Below are positions 16,791-26,453 of a stretch of DNA of 64,000 nt, piece after piece (the stretch's first letter is position 1; every line of letters starts with the position of its first letter). This DNA is from Thalassospira xiamenensis M-5 = DSM 17429 (GTDB taxonomy: Bacteria > Pseudomonadota > Alphaproteobacteria > Rhodospirillales > Thalassospiraceae): the NCBI RefSeq assembly GCF_000300235.2, contig NZ_CP004388.1:2337501-2401500 (forward strand), in the 5' to 3' direction. The notes under the pieces are model-generated. The model was not told the origin of the DNA and made no database searches. It saw only the letters and a list, made by a program, of their open reading frames with translations. Both the position numbers and the translations under genes were made by a program.

Positions 16791-17741
16791 ATGACCCGTA
16801 CTGCCTTTATCGGCGAATGCATGATCGAGCTTGCCGGAACATCCCCCGGCAGCATTTTTGGCGCGGCGAACCTTGGCTTTGCCGGGGATACGCTAAATGG
16901 TGCGACCTATATGGCACGCACCAGCCGCCTGCTTGCAGCGCCTGATACAGATGTTTCCTTCATCACGGCACTGGGCACCGATCCCTATAGCGATGCGATG
17001 ATTGCCGCCTGGCAGCACGACAATATCGACACATCACTGGTCCGCCGGATCGATGGCGCCCTGCCCGGTCTTTATGCCATTCAGACCGATGAAACCGGCG
17101 AACGCAGCTTTTCCTACTGGCGCAATGATGCCGCAGCCAAACAGATGCTTCAGGGCGGCCACGATGCCGTGTTGCGCGATGCGCTTCGCGGGTTTGACTG
17201 CCTTTATCTTTCGGGGATCACACTGGCAATCCTGTCTGATAAAGACCGCCAGACCCTGATCAGCATTGCAAAGGATTTTGCCAAACAGGGCGGCAAAGTC
17301 TGCTTTGATACCAATCACCGTCCGCGCCTTTGGGCCGATCAGGACGATGCAATGGCAACCTATCTGGCGATTGCCCCCCATTGCCACACCGTCCTGCCGA
17401 CATTTGACGACGACAGCGCGCTGTTTGGCGATGCAACGCCCTCTGCCACGGCCAAACGCTGGCATTCGCTTGGCGCGACTGAGGTTGTTGTAAAATGCGG
17501 CGGCGAACCAACCTTTTATTCGATCAGGGATGGTGAAACCGGCACCGTAACACCGCCCAAGGTCACCGATATCATCGATACGACATCGGCCGGGGATTCG
17601 TTTAACGGATCATACCTTGCCGCCCGCAATGCCGGGCGTGACGTGCCCGCCGCGATTGCGGTTGCGCAAAAGGTTGCCGGCCGCGTGATTTCACGGCGCG
17701 GTGCGCTGGTTGATATCAGCGATATCAAACTCGATCAGTAA
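16791..17741 (+). CDS. kdgK: 2-keto-3-deoxygluconate kinase
   Basis: A 316-residue PfkB-family sugar kinase. The N-terminus AFIGECMIELAG, the YYWRNDAAAK-like segment (FSYWRNDAAAKQML), the LYLSGITLAIL stretch and the FDTNHRPRLW motif closely follow E. coli KdgK as I remember it. The C-terminal DTTSAGDSFNGS contains the catalytic Asp and anion hole. It phosphorylates KDG to KDPG in hexuronate/Entner-Doudoroff metabolism. It follows the RpiR gene by 27 nt, in an apparent two-gene unit, and its 3' end overlaps the convergent tamB by 7 nt. No KDPG aldolase or uronate genes are in the window. Confidence 0.9.
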   Translation: MTRTAFIGECMIELAGTSPGSIFGAANLGFAGDTLNGATYMARTSRLLAAPDTDVSFITALGTDPYSDAMIAAWQHDNIDTSLVRRIDGALPGLYAIQTDETGERSFSYWRNDAAAKQMLQGGHDAVLRDALRGFDCLYLSGITLAILSDKDRQTLISIAKDFAKQGGKVCFDTNHRPRLWADQDDAMATYLAIAPHCHTVLPTFDDDSALFGDATPSATAKRWHSLGATEVVVKCGGEPTFYSIRDGETGTVTPPKVTDIIDTTSAGDSFNGSYLAARNAGRDVPAAIAVAQKVAGRVISRRGALVDISDIKLDQ

Positions 17742-20700
17742 TCCAGCCGGAACTGAACACCGGCCTTGCTGTCGATTTCGGTGGTTTCACTGGTGACACT
17801 GATATTTGGTGTCAGTTCGATTTCGACCTCGACCCCGCTTGACCCCGGGGTCGTTCCGGTTTTGGTGCCGACATAGACCCCGTCCGTCAGGTATTTTCCC
17901 ACCTTGACGTTCGGGCCGTCTTCGCCGCCGCCCACCTGCAAAACATCCGCCCCGATAAAGCGGCGCATCGACCCAACAATATCAAGGCCACCGCCACCAC
18001 CCGAAAGCTCGTTCACCGCACTGGCAAGCTGCACGGCCTCAATCGCACTCAGGCTGCCTTGGGACTTGCCAAACAGGACCTGCGACAGGATTTCATCCTC
18101 TGGCAGGGACGGATTGGATGTCAGAACCAGTTCCGGGTCGCTTGCCGGTCCCTGGAAACCGGCGGTGACGGTCAGATCATCAGTGGTATAAACCCCTGCG
18201 ATATCGAGTAACGGATCGGGCGGTGTCGCACCGGAAAACGTGATCTTGGAATCCTTGATCACGAATGTCTTGCCAATGATATCAAGCTGCCCGCGAAGCG
18301 CCTGCAATTGCCCGACAATGATCGGCTCTGCAGTTGTCCCGCTGATATCAAGCTTGCCACCCCATTCGGAATCAAGCCCCCGCCCGCGCACAAACAAACG
18401 CCCCGGAATATCAACCGTCACGTCAAGATTGCCGACAAAACCCGATGCCGCGTTTTTCTTTTCCTCTTCTTCCTCACGCTGCCTGGAATCTTCGATATTC
18501 TCGACATCAAGCGTCGAGACCGACACTGGCAGCGCAAGGGTCAGGTCGACTTCGCCACGGCGCAGCGTCACATTGCTTTGGATATCAGCAGTCTGTTCGG
18601 TTCCGGTAACAGATGCCGTCACATCAGCCCAGAATTGCAGTTCATCCTTACGCGACAGCGCTGCGTTATCAACCTTAAGCTCCGCCTTGTAGCTGACAAG
18701 CGGATCGCCATCCAACGTAACCTCGGCCGCCCCGCTAATCCGGCCATTACCGCCATCGGTTGCCGAGATTTCCGAAACCCGCAAACCGTTCTGATCAAAA
18801 TCGCCATTGATCGTGATCTGCTTTAACAGCGTGCCATATTCCAGATGCTCATACGCCCCACCCGAAAGGGCGATATTGCCATTCCAGTCAAGCGCATCAA
18901 GTGTACCCTTGGCGACCACATCAAGTTTGAGATTGCCAGACATGACATGATCTGGGGCTGGGACATAAGGCCAGAATTGCGCGATTTCGCCATCAACCTT
19001 GACCAGCGCATCAATCGGAGCAACCGGATCAAGGGTGTAATCCTGTTTGAGTATGGAAATACCAAGCGGCACGGTACCGCGCGCCTCTACAATCTGGGCC
19101 TCATCATTGCCAAGTGTCGCATTGCCATCGAACTGACCGTCACGCAACGCCAGATCAAGCACCATTTCAAATGGCTTCAGGTCCTTGACCGCGACGGTCG
19201 TGATCTTGCCAATCCCGCCCGAAACGGTCGCCACCGGCAGTTCCCCGGCACGTTCCGACATCTCAGCGGTGATATTCATTGTGCCGTCCAGCCCACTCAG
19301 GCCAAACATCTCTCCCCACGGGCCTAGTACCAGCTCGGAAATCTGCGCTTCGGCCGCAAAGCTTTTCTTTGGCGTCAGATCAAGCTTGGCAATCACCTGC
19401 CCCGCGCCGACATTCAATGCCGCATCAAGCTTCTGCTGCCCTTTGCCAGTTTGGCTAAACAGCAATGGTTCACGAAGGGCGATGTTCTGGCTGCCGATAT
19501 TGATATCAAGCTGATCGGCACGAACATTGATGCCATCCGAAAGCCCAAGTTCGACGGTGCTATCGAGTTTAATCGGGATAGTGTCGCGAAGCTGACCATT
19601 GGCATTCGTTACAATTCCAATGGCCGAAAGGTCGCCGGAAATCTCGGTCTGCAACTCATTGATGGCAAGCGGCGCAAAACGAATATCACGCCCGTTCAGG
19701 GTCAAATCAAAACCGGGCTTTTCAAACGCGTTCAGGATCGAACCGGCAAGAACGATTTCTTCGATTGCGGGCGGCTCTGTCCCTTCTTCGGCGGCAAGCC
19801 GAATGCCTTTGATGTTCGCATTCACATCAATCTGCTGCTGGCCCGATTTCGGGACAAACGCCACATCGGCGGTTAGCGCACCATTCGTCACCGACGCCCC
19901 GAAATCCGACAGCATCACCGCATCGAGTTTACGCACCGAAAGCTTGCCACGCATCGGCACCGCGTAATCTGGCAACATCAGGCTACCGACAAGCTCAAGC
20001 CGCTCACCGCTCAGGGCAATGTTATCCACCCGCAACCCATCCGCGGGCAAAACCACATCGGCCGTCAGATCGTAATTGCGCCCCATCAATGCAAACCCGG
20101 CCTTGTTGATCAGCGACAATACCGCCTGATCGGACCAGCGCATTTCGCTCACAAGAGCGATTTTTTCAAACTTCTGCCCACCGGCCAAAACCGATGGCGT
20201 TGAAAGTTTGATGGTCCCGACCGGTGTCGCGATATCCCCATCAAGATTGATCGCAACCGTCGCCGAGGCGATGGAAACACCGATATCAGGTGGCACCACG
20301 CCGGGCTGAACCGAAAGTTCAGATTTGACCGACAAATCACTGAATTCATTTGAAATATCTATCTGCGCCGGACCGGAAACCATCGCAGTGACAATCTGAT
20401 CAAGCGTGATCGACAGATCAAATGCATCACTAACCACAAGCTTGCCATCGATGGTCGGCGTCGCCCCGACAATGCGATCAAGATCGGCAATGCCAAACCC
20501 GGCCTGATCGGCCTTGATTGCAATATTCGCCGCACCACCCTGCTCAGCCGACCATGCCAGATCGCGTATCGCAACCTGCCCAGTGCCAGTCAGATCAAGC
20601 CCCGAAATCGGCGCAAAGATCGAAAGGTCTGCGACATCGGCAATCAGTTCGCCATCCGTCACCACCATCACGTCATTGATATCGGCCTTGCCGTTAACCG

Positions 20701-22153
20701 AAATGCCCGGCGTTGTGATATTGATTTTGCCAAGCGCAAACTTGCTGAAATCCGGTGCGATTGCCGCATCAAGGGCAACCTGCAGCGTAGTGCCCAGCAT
20801 CGCACCAAGATCGGCATCCTGCCAGTCATTGCCCGAAACATCGATCCGGCTTTGAACAGAAAACCCGTCCCCGTCACCACGCAGATCGGCATCAAGTGCC
20901 AGCGTCGCGATGGTTGATACCGGCGTTACGACCTTGTCCCCACGCAGCATCACCGTCACATCAGGCAATTCAAGCGGCCCTTCGGCATGGGCGGTCACAT
21001 CAAGCCCGCCCCATGTCACGGCATCCTCGATCAGGCCCGATGTCGCCGGATCAATATCCCCGTGCAGATCGACCAGAAGAGTACTCTCATCAAAATCGAT
21101 TTCCGCCGTCGCGCCAATCGTCGCAAGCCCGGATTTCGCGATATCGCCGCGCGTGACCGAAAGGATACTGGCATCCGCATCAAACTGCCCGCCAATGCCC
21201 AAATCAAGATCACCCTGCAACGGTTCGGGAAGCTGATCGGCCAGTTCTCCCTGCGTTGCCAGAACACCATCAAGGTCAAACCCGATCCGGCTGTCATCAA
21301 GCCGCAAGCCCAAATCACCGCCAAGCGTCACAAGGTCACTTGCCGCAAGTTCAATCCGCCCTTTCCAGCCTGTCGCCGGGCCATCCCCCTTCAGGCTGAT
21401 CGTGATATTTGGCGCATCTTCGGGTGCCAACCCGGCAAGGGTCATGACCAGCCCTGCACGATCAAGCTCGCCTTCGATATCGGCCTTTAGTCGCTGCGCA
21501 TCGGCATCAAGATCAAGCTCGACACGCAGCCGGTCAATGCTGTCATCAAGCGGTTGCAGATCAAGTGACAAGGCCGCTTCAAGGTTTTCGCGAATTGCCG
21601 CACTGGCGCTTAGACCGTATTCAAAGCTTTTGCCGCTGGCCGGATCGGAAATACGCACATTGCCAAGCGCCAGTTTGCCAAGCTCGATGGCCAATGGCGG
21701 CGCAAAACCGCCCGATGCGGCCTCTTCGTCCTCTGCCGTTTCATCTACGCCCGACATATCAGGCAGAACGACGTCAATCACGGCACTTTCAATCCGATCA
21801 ATACGAAGCGTCCCACCCAAAAGGGCAAGCGGGGACCAGTCAAAACCGAACTGACTGACATCCACGGCCAAGCCGGATGACGGCATCGATAACGACAACC
21901 GATCCAGCGAAAGCCCCGTCCAAAGGCTGCCCTCGATCCGGCCCAGTTCGAAATCGCCCTCTATCGTCTTTGCAACCGTAGTGTTTAACCACGGCGTTAG
22001 CGCACGCAATACCGGCCCGGTCCCCGCAATACCGACAATCAGGATCACGGTCAGCAAAAGACATGTGAACGCAATCGTGCCACGCCGCACCCATTTGGCG
22101 ACCTTTCCGCGTTTGGTGGCTCTCGATGGTTTCGGATTTTCAGGCGACGTCAA
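17735..22153 (-). CDS. tamB: Translocation and assembly module subunit TamB
   Basis: A 1472-residue TamB (DUF490) protein: a short cytoplasmic start, one N-terminal membrane helix (about residues 26-48), a very long beta-rich periplasmic taco domain of repeated LxVDNxxLSGxxLxLxG-like strands, and the conserved C-terminal DUF490 block ending GVQFRLDY. It bridges inner and outer membranes, works with TamA in outer-membrane protein insertion, and is implicated in phospholipid transport. It apparently starts with TTG at 22153, overlapping the tamA stop by 4 nt (TTGA), with a weak ribosome site, which suggests coupling. Length and order (tamA-tamB) are canonical. Confidence 0.93.
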   Translation of the reverse strand: MTSPENPKPSRATKRGKVAKWVRRGTIAFTCLLLTVILIVGIAGTGPVLRALTPWLNTTVAKTIEGDFELGRIEGSLWTGLSLDRLSLSMPSSGLAVDVSQFGFDWSPLALLGGTLRIDRIESAVIDVVLPDMSGVDETAEDEEAASGGFAPPLAIELGKLALGNVRISDPASGKSFEYGLSASAAIRENLEAALSLDLQPLDDSIDRLRVELDLDADAQRLKADIEGELDRAGLVMTLAGLAPEDAPNITISLKGDGPATGWKGRIELAASDLVTLGGDLGLRLDDSRIGFDLDGVLATQGELADQLPEPLQGDLDLGIGGQFDADASILSVTRGDIAKSGLATIGATAEIDFDESTLLVDLHGDIDPATSGLIEDAVTWGGLDVTAHAEGPLELPDVTVMLRGDKVVTPVSTIATLALDADLRGDGDGFSVQSRIDVSGNDWQDADLGAMLGTTLQVALDAAIAPDFSKFALGKINITTPGISVNGKADINDVMVVTDGELIADVADLSIFAPISGLDLTGTGQVAIRDLAWSAEQGGAANIAIKADQAGFGIADLDRIVGATPTIDGKLVVSDAFDLSITLDQIVTAMVSGPAQIDISNEFSDLSVKSELSVQPGVVPPDIGVSIASATVAINLDGDIATPVGTIKLSTPSVLAGGQKFEKIALVSEMRWSDQAVLSLINKAGFALMGRNYDLTADVVLPADGLRVDNIALSGERLELVGSLMLPDYAVPMRGKLSVRKLDAVMLSDFGASVTNGALTADVAFVPKSGQQQIDVNANIKGIRLAAEEGTEPPAIEEIVLAGSILNAFEKPGFDLTLNGRDIRFAPLAINELQTEISGDLSAIGIVTNANGQLRDTIPIKLDSTVELGLSDGINVRADQLDINIGSQNIALREPLLFSQTGKGQQKLDAALNVGAGQVIAKLDLTPKKSFAAEAQISELVLGPWGEMFGLSGLDGTMNITAEMSERAGELPVATVSGGIGKITTVAVKDLKPFEMVLDLALRDGQFDGNATLGNDEAQIVEARGTVPLGISILKQDYTLDPVAPIDALVKVDGEIAQFWPYVPAPDHVMSGNLKLDVVAKGTLDALDWNGNIALSGGAYEHLEYGTLLKQITINGDFDQNGLRVSEISATDGGNGRISGAAEVTLDGDPLVSYKAELKVDNAALSRKDELQFWADVTASVTGTEQTADIQSNVTLRRGEVDLTLALPVSVSTLDVENIEDSRQREEEEEKKNAASGFVGNLDVTVDIPGRLFVRGRGLDSEWGGKLDISGTTAEPIIVGQLQALRGQLDIIGKTFVIKDSKITFSGATPPDPLLDIAGVYTTDDLTVTAGFQGPASDPELVLTSNPSLPEDEILSQVLFGKSQGSLSAIEAVQLASAVNELSGGGGGLDIVGSMRRFIGADVLQVGGGEDGPNVKVGKYLTDGVYVGTKTGTTPGSSGVEVEIELTPNISVTSETTEIDSKAGVQFRLDY

Positions 22154-24168
22154 AATGCTTGTCCAAGGCTAAGATAAATCTGGAAATCGTCATCAACATT
22201 GTCACGCTTATCAAGCGGCACGGCGACATCAAAACGAAGCGGACCGACCGCCGTGTAATAACGAAAACCAAGCCCTGCCGCCCAAAGCAGATCAAGGTCT
22301 TCGGGGTCACTTGCCTCAAACACGTTGCCGCCTTCGATGAATGGCACGATGCCAAAGCTTTCCGTCAGACGCGCCCGGAATTCGATCCCGGCTTCAAGCA
22401 CCGAACGCCCGCCAAGCGGATCACCATCATCATCAATCGGCCCGACTTTCTGATATTCGTAACCACGCACCGATCCGCCGCCACCGGAATAGAACCGTTT
22501 GTTGGCCGGAAGGTCCGATCTGTCTTCGCCGATGATCATCCCCGCACGAGCACGCCCTGCCAGAACGTAATCCCCGTCCTCGTCAAAGGCGAAATACTGC
22601 GATCCATTGAATGAAACGGATGTGAATTGCGCGCTCGGGCCGCTCAGACTGGTATAGGGCGATAGGTTGAATTCAAGCCGGTTGCCCTCGGTCGGATCAA
22701 GCGGATTATCGGTGCTGTCGCGCCGCAAAACACCCCGCAAACCGCCAAGATAGAATTGCTCATTGGGCGAATCTGCCCCCGTCAGGTCGGAATATTCCGC
22801 CGTTGGGCCAAGCGTAACCGACCAGTAATCGCCAAACTTGCGTTCGACCCCGACAAAGCTTTCGACCAGTTCGCCGTCATAGGCATCCGTGCTGTAACTC
22901 TTGGCCGAAGCATCCGCGACCAGCGCCTGACGCCGCTTAAGAAACTGCGGCTTGCGGAATGCAGCTTCAAGGCCCTGGCTTTGCCCCGACCCTTCGATAC
23001 CAAGTCTGAGCCGTTCTCCCGCCCCGAACAGATTGCGGTTTTCCCAGAACGCATTCGCCCCAGGCCCGTCGGCAGTTGAAAAATCAACCCCGCCACCAAT
23101 CGTGCGATGTTTGCGTTCGTGCACTTCGATCTCGACGGGGATTTCACCATTTTCGGCAACCGGCCCGACCGGTTTGACGATCACGCTGTCAAACAGGTTC
23201 GATTGCGCCAGATCGCGGCGCGTCGTTTTGACTTCTTCGGGGGAATATTTCTGCCCTGGTTTCCAACTGCGATAACCGGCGATGAAATCCTCATCAACAC
23301 TTTCAGCCCCTTTGACATTGACCTTGCCAAAATTGGCTTGCGCCCCGGTAATCAGTTCATAGGTCACCGAAATGGTCTTTTCGGTGGTATTGGCGATCAC
23401 GGTTCGCTTGCCCGCTTCCACCAATGGATAACCTCGATCACGCATGATATCGACGGCATATTGTTCGGCCAGAATAATCGGATCTGCGGCTGCACGCTGT
23501 CCAAGGTGCAAATTCGACCGCTCAAGCTCCTCATCCGTGGCCTCGCGTTTGGTCGTATGGTCCGGACGGACAATTGAAAATTTCACTTCAGACAGAAGAT
23601 AGGGCTGCTTGACGTCGACCTGATAAATCAGATCGACCGGATCAGGTTGTTCCCCACCCGCCGGAGCGCCAGCAGCCGGCTCGCTTGTCGCGCTGACAAC
23701 GTCATCGCCATCGCCGCCATTTTCGTCGTCCGATATGGTCGGATCATCGGGTTCGGCCTTGCGGATATTGAACGCGACCTGCCCGTCATAAAACCCGAAG
23801 GCCCGCAAAACGGTCTCGAACCGCTCCACATCATCCTCCGCCCGGCGCTCAAGCCCGGCAAGTGATGGCGTGGGACGCGATTGCAACCGGATCGATGTGC
23901 TGACTTCGCGCAACGCATTGATCAGCTTTTCCTCCTGCGGATCAATACCTTCTATCTTGACCTGATAGGGGATCTGGACACCCAACACATCCTGTGCTGC
24001 ACTATCGCTGTCCTTACCGAACCCAAATTCGGATAAGACACCATCCCCTGAACATCCCGAAACGGCTGACCCCATAAGCAGAACAGACACAACACCAATG
24101 CCACGCAGTCTGGATTTGCGGCTGTAGCGTTTACCCCTGTTCACCAAAGACGTCCCCAATATTTTCAC
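22150..24168 (-). CDS. tamA: Translocation and assembly module subunit TamA (Omp85 family)
   Basis: A 672-residue Omp85 protein: N-terminal export signal, three POTRA-like repeats (about residues 60-350), then a 16-strand barrel ending in Phe (IYLSLGQAF), with the conserved RFYSGGGGSVRGYEYQ segment (loop 6). The start appears to be GTG 24168 (MKILGTSLVN). Two oddities: the signal ends in VSGC (Cys39), which reads like a lipobox rather than a signal peptidase I site, and an acidic, Gly/Pro-rich insert (about residues 145-175) separates POTRA 1 from POTRA 2. It is coupled to tamB by a 4-nt overlap. Confidence 0.92.
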   Translation of the reverse strand: MKILGTSLVNRGKRYSRKSRLRGIGVVSVLLMGSAVSGCSGDGVLSEFGFGKDSDSAAQDVLGVQIPYQVKIEGIDPQEEKLINALREVSTSIRLQSRPTPSLAGLERRAEDDVERFETVLRAFGFYDGQVAFNIRKAEPDDPTISDDENGGDGDDVVSATSEPAAGAPAGGEQPDPVDLIYQVDVKQPYLLSEVKFSIVRPDHTTKREATDEELERSNLHLGQRAAADPIILAEQYAVDIMRDRGYPLVEAGKRTVIANTTEKTISVTYELITGAQANFGKVNVKGAESVDEDFIAGYRSWKPGQKYSPEEVKTTRRDLAQSNLFDSVIVKPVGPVAENGEIPVEIEVHERKHRTIGGGVDFSTADGPGANAFWENRNLFGAGERLRLGIEGSGQSQGLEAAFRKPQFLKRRQALVADASAKSYSTDAYDGELVESFVGVERKFGDYWSVTLGPTAEYSDLTGADSPNEQFYLGGLRGVLRRDSTDNPLDPTEGNRLEFNLSPYTSLSGPSAQFTSVSFNGSQYFAFDEDGDYVLAGRARAGMIIGEDRSDLPANKRFYSGGGGSVRGYEYQKVGPIDDDGDPLGGRSVLEAGIEFRARLTESFGIVPFIEGGNVFEASDPEDLDLLWAAGLGFRYYTAVGPLRFDVAVPLDKRDNVDDDFQIYLSLGQAF

Positions 24169-24318
24169 TCGGTCCCGATAGACTTATGCAACGGCCGGCT
24201 GCATTCGTCGCGCAGTCCGATCCATTTATTGTTTTAAGGCACTTGCCAAGCGCCTGCCATCTTTTCATTCTATACACTGGTCGAAGACGCCAAGGCTCAG
24301 AAAGCATGAAATAATGGC

Positions 24319-24423
24319 ATGGCTGTGATCGTTAAACGCACTTGTCATAAAAATGTGCCCGGCTTACTCGAAGTTGAAGGCTATTTTTTTGCCATTGCCA
24401 CCCAAAAGCCGGAGGCCCCCTAA
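24319..24423 (+). CDS. Candidate 34-codon small ORF abutting the ATP-grasp gene
   Basis: An ATG-started frame of 34 codons ends with TAA at 24421-24423, directly against the GTG start of the next gene. The peptide begins MAVIVKRTCHKN, has one Cys (9), a middle GLLEVEGYFF and ends QKPEAP. The ribosome site of the ligase gene lies inside its last codons, so reading it could couple to translation of the ligase. Its own ribosome site is weak, and such a short frame can arise by chance. If real it could be a leader peptide or the substrate of the adjacent peptide ligase. I do not recognise it. Confidence 0.25.
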   Translation: MAVIVKRTCHKNVPGLLEVEGYFFAIATQKPEAP

Positions 24424-26397
24424 GTGAACTCCAACGCGACATCAAATTCCTCCCTGCCCGTTATCATCCGCACAGCAACCCGGTCCGATCTGGATGGCCT
24501 TTGCGCTCTTGAAAGCGGCAGCTTCACAAGCGACGCGATTTCACGATCGGGCTTTTCGCGCTTCCTGCGCCAATCTTCCGCCCGTCTTCTGGTCGCCGAT
24601 GCCGGCGAAAGCGGAACACCCGATATCGTCGGTTATGGCCTGCTTTTGCTGCGCGCCAATACGACAACGGCACGGATTTATTCGCTGGCAATTTCCGATA
24701 AGTGGCGCGGCAAGGGCCTTGGCACCCAACTTCTGGCCGGGCTTGAAAACCTGGCGATTGATGCCGGATGTGTGCGTATCCGCCTTGAAGTCCGTGTTGA
24801 AAACAGCAATGCCCGCAATCTTTATGATCGCCATGGCTATCAACAGATTGCCGATCTGCCCGGTTATTACGAAGACGGGGCCGATGGCATTCGCCTGCAA
24901 CATGATCTTTATGATATTCCGACCGAACGGTCCCCTGCGGTTGCAACCGGTGCCCCCCTGATCCTTGTGGACCGCCTCAAAGACCTGCCGTTTCAGGTGC
25001 CCGGTGCGCGCATCATGCGGGTGCGCGAATATCTTGCGCTTGACCACGGGGTCCGCAACCGGCGTGTGATCAACCTGTGTCAGTCCTATGAATATCTGTC
25101 ACGCGGCTATTATTGCAGCCTGCTTGCCGCCGCACGCAGCGAACGCGTGATCCCCGAAGCCGACGTGCTTCTGGATCTGAACTGGAAACGGCTGCAAAAA
25201 ACCGCCCGCGCGGAAATGAGCTCGCAAATCGTCGAAGCATTGACCAAACCCGGCGATCACCCGACCAGAATTGACGTCTTTTTCGGCCGCACCGTCGATA
25301 AGCGTTTCCGCGATATCGCGCAACGCGCCTTCGATCAGTTCCGCTGCCCGATCCTGCGCCTGCATCTGAACCCGTCGGATAAGAAAATCCTGCGCGAAAT
25401 CGAAGCCCCGGCCCTAAGCCAACTGGATGCCGAAGACCTTCCCGCCTTTGAAAGTGCCATTCGTGCCTATCTGCGCGGTCGCGTGCGAAAACCGGCATCT
25501 GGCGGCAATCCACCAAGTGCGCTGGTGGCAATCCTTCATGATCCCGACGCGGTTCTGCCGCCATCCGATAACGACGCATTGGCCCTGTTTGTTCAGGCCG
25601 CAGCCGACCTTGGTGCCAAGGCCGAACTGATCACCGCCAAGGATTTCCACCATCTATCGGAATTTGATGCGCTGCTGATCCGCGAAACCACCGCCCTTGA
25701 TCATCACACCTATCGTTTTGCCAAGCGCGCGCGCAAGGAAGGCATTCCGGTGATTGACGATCCGGACTCAATCCTGCGCTGCACCAACAAGGTCTATCTT
25801 GCCGAATTGCTGCGCACCCATCGCATCCCGGCCCCGCGCAGCATGATTTTCGATAAACGCCGCATTGCCGAAATCGGCAAGCTGTTCAGCTTCCCCTCGG
25901 TCCTGAAGGTGCCAGATGGCTGCTTCTCGCGCGGGGTGCGCAAGGTGAAATCGCCCGAACATCTGGCCGAAGTCGCAACCGAAATGTTCAAAAACTCGGA
26001 ACTTCTGGTCATTCAGGAATATGTCGAAACCACCTTTGACTGGCGCATCGGCGTTCTGGGGGGCGAGCCGCTCTTTGCCAGCCGCTATTTCATGGCGCCG
26101 GGCCATTGGCAGATCGTCAAACATGAAGATGATGGCAAATCGTTTGAACAAGGCGGTTTTGAAACTGTCGCGGTTGAAGACGCCCCGGCCGATATTGTTT
26201 CAACCGCCCTTGCCGCAGCCCGCCTGATGGGCGATGGGCTTTATGGTGTCGATATGAAGGAAACGCCGCGCGGCCCGATGGTGATCGAGGTCAATGACAA
26301 CCCCAGTATCGATGGCGGGGTCGAGGATGTCGTTCTGGGTATGGATTTGTATCGCCGGATCATCGCCCATCTTCTGGGCAAGATCGCACGCCCCTGA
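24424..26397 (+). CDS. GNAT acetyltransferase fused to RLAN and RimK-like ATP-grasp ligase
   Basis: A 657-residue three-domain protein. Residues ~10-165 are a GNAT domain with the acetyl-CoA loop DKWRGKGLGTQLL. Residues ~175-345 match the RimK-like ATP-grasp N-terminal domain (RLAN, PF14401 from memory) with NLCQSYEYLSRGYYCSLLAEA-like sequence. Residues ~370-655 are an ATP-grasp domain: LLIRETTALDHHTYRFA, VLKVPDGCFSRGV for ATP and EVNDNPSID for Mg. RimK-type ligases add amino acids to peptides or proteins. GTG 24424 is supported by GGAGG at 24411-24415. It is convergent with a GNAT/C39-peptidase fusion whose GNAT half is similar, implying a joint peptide-modification pathway whose product is unknown. 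Confidence 0.88.
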   Translation: MNSNATSNSSLPVIIRTATRSDLDGLCALESGSFTSDAISRSGFSRFLRQSSARLLVADAGESGTPDIVGYGLLLLRANTTTARIYSLAISDKWRGKGLGTQLLAGLENLAIDAGCVRIRLEVRVENSNARNLYDRHGYQQIADLPGYYEDGADGIRLQHDLYDIPTERSPAVATGAPLILVDRLKDLPFQVPGARIMRVREYLALDHGVRNRRVINLCQSYEYLSRGYYCSLLAAARSERVIPEADVLLDLNWKRLQKTARAEMSSQIVEALTKPGDHPTRIDVFFGRTVDKRFRDIAQRAFDQFRCPILRLHLNPSDKKILREIEAPALSQLDAEDLPAFESAIRAYLRGRVRKPASGGNPPSALVAILHDPDAVLPPSDNDALALFVQAAADLGAKAELITAKDFHHLSEFDALLIRETTALDHHTYRFAKRARKEGIPVIDDPDSILRCTNKVYLAELLRTHRIPAPRSMIFDKRRIAEIGKLFSFPSVLKVPDGCFSRGVRKVKSPEHLAEVATEMFKNSELLVIQEYVETTFDWRIGVLGGEPLFASRYFMAPGHWQIVKHEDDGKSFEQGGFETVAVEDAPADIVSTALAAARLMGDGLYGVDMKETPRGPMVIEVNDNPSIDGGVEDVVLGMDLYRRIIAHLLGKIARP

Positions 26398-26426
26398 AGG
26401 TCTTCGGACACTCGAAATGACAAACA

Positions 26427-26453
26427 AAGGGTCGGTTTATCCGGCCCTTTTTT
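26427..26453. terminator. Terminator between the convergent ATP-grasp and C39 genes
   Basis: AAGGGTCGG (26427-26435) pairs with CCGGCCCTT (26441-26449) with one G-T wobble and a 5-nt loop, followed by a T run. It overlaps the 3' end of the minus-strand gene. Confidence 0.8.
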
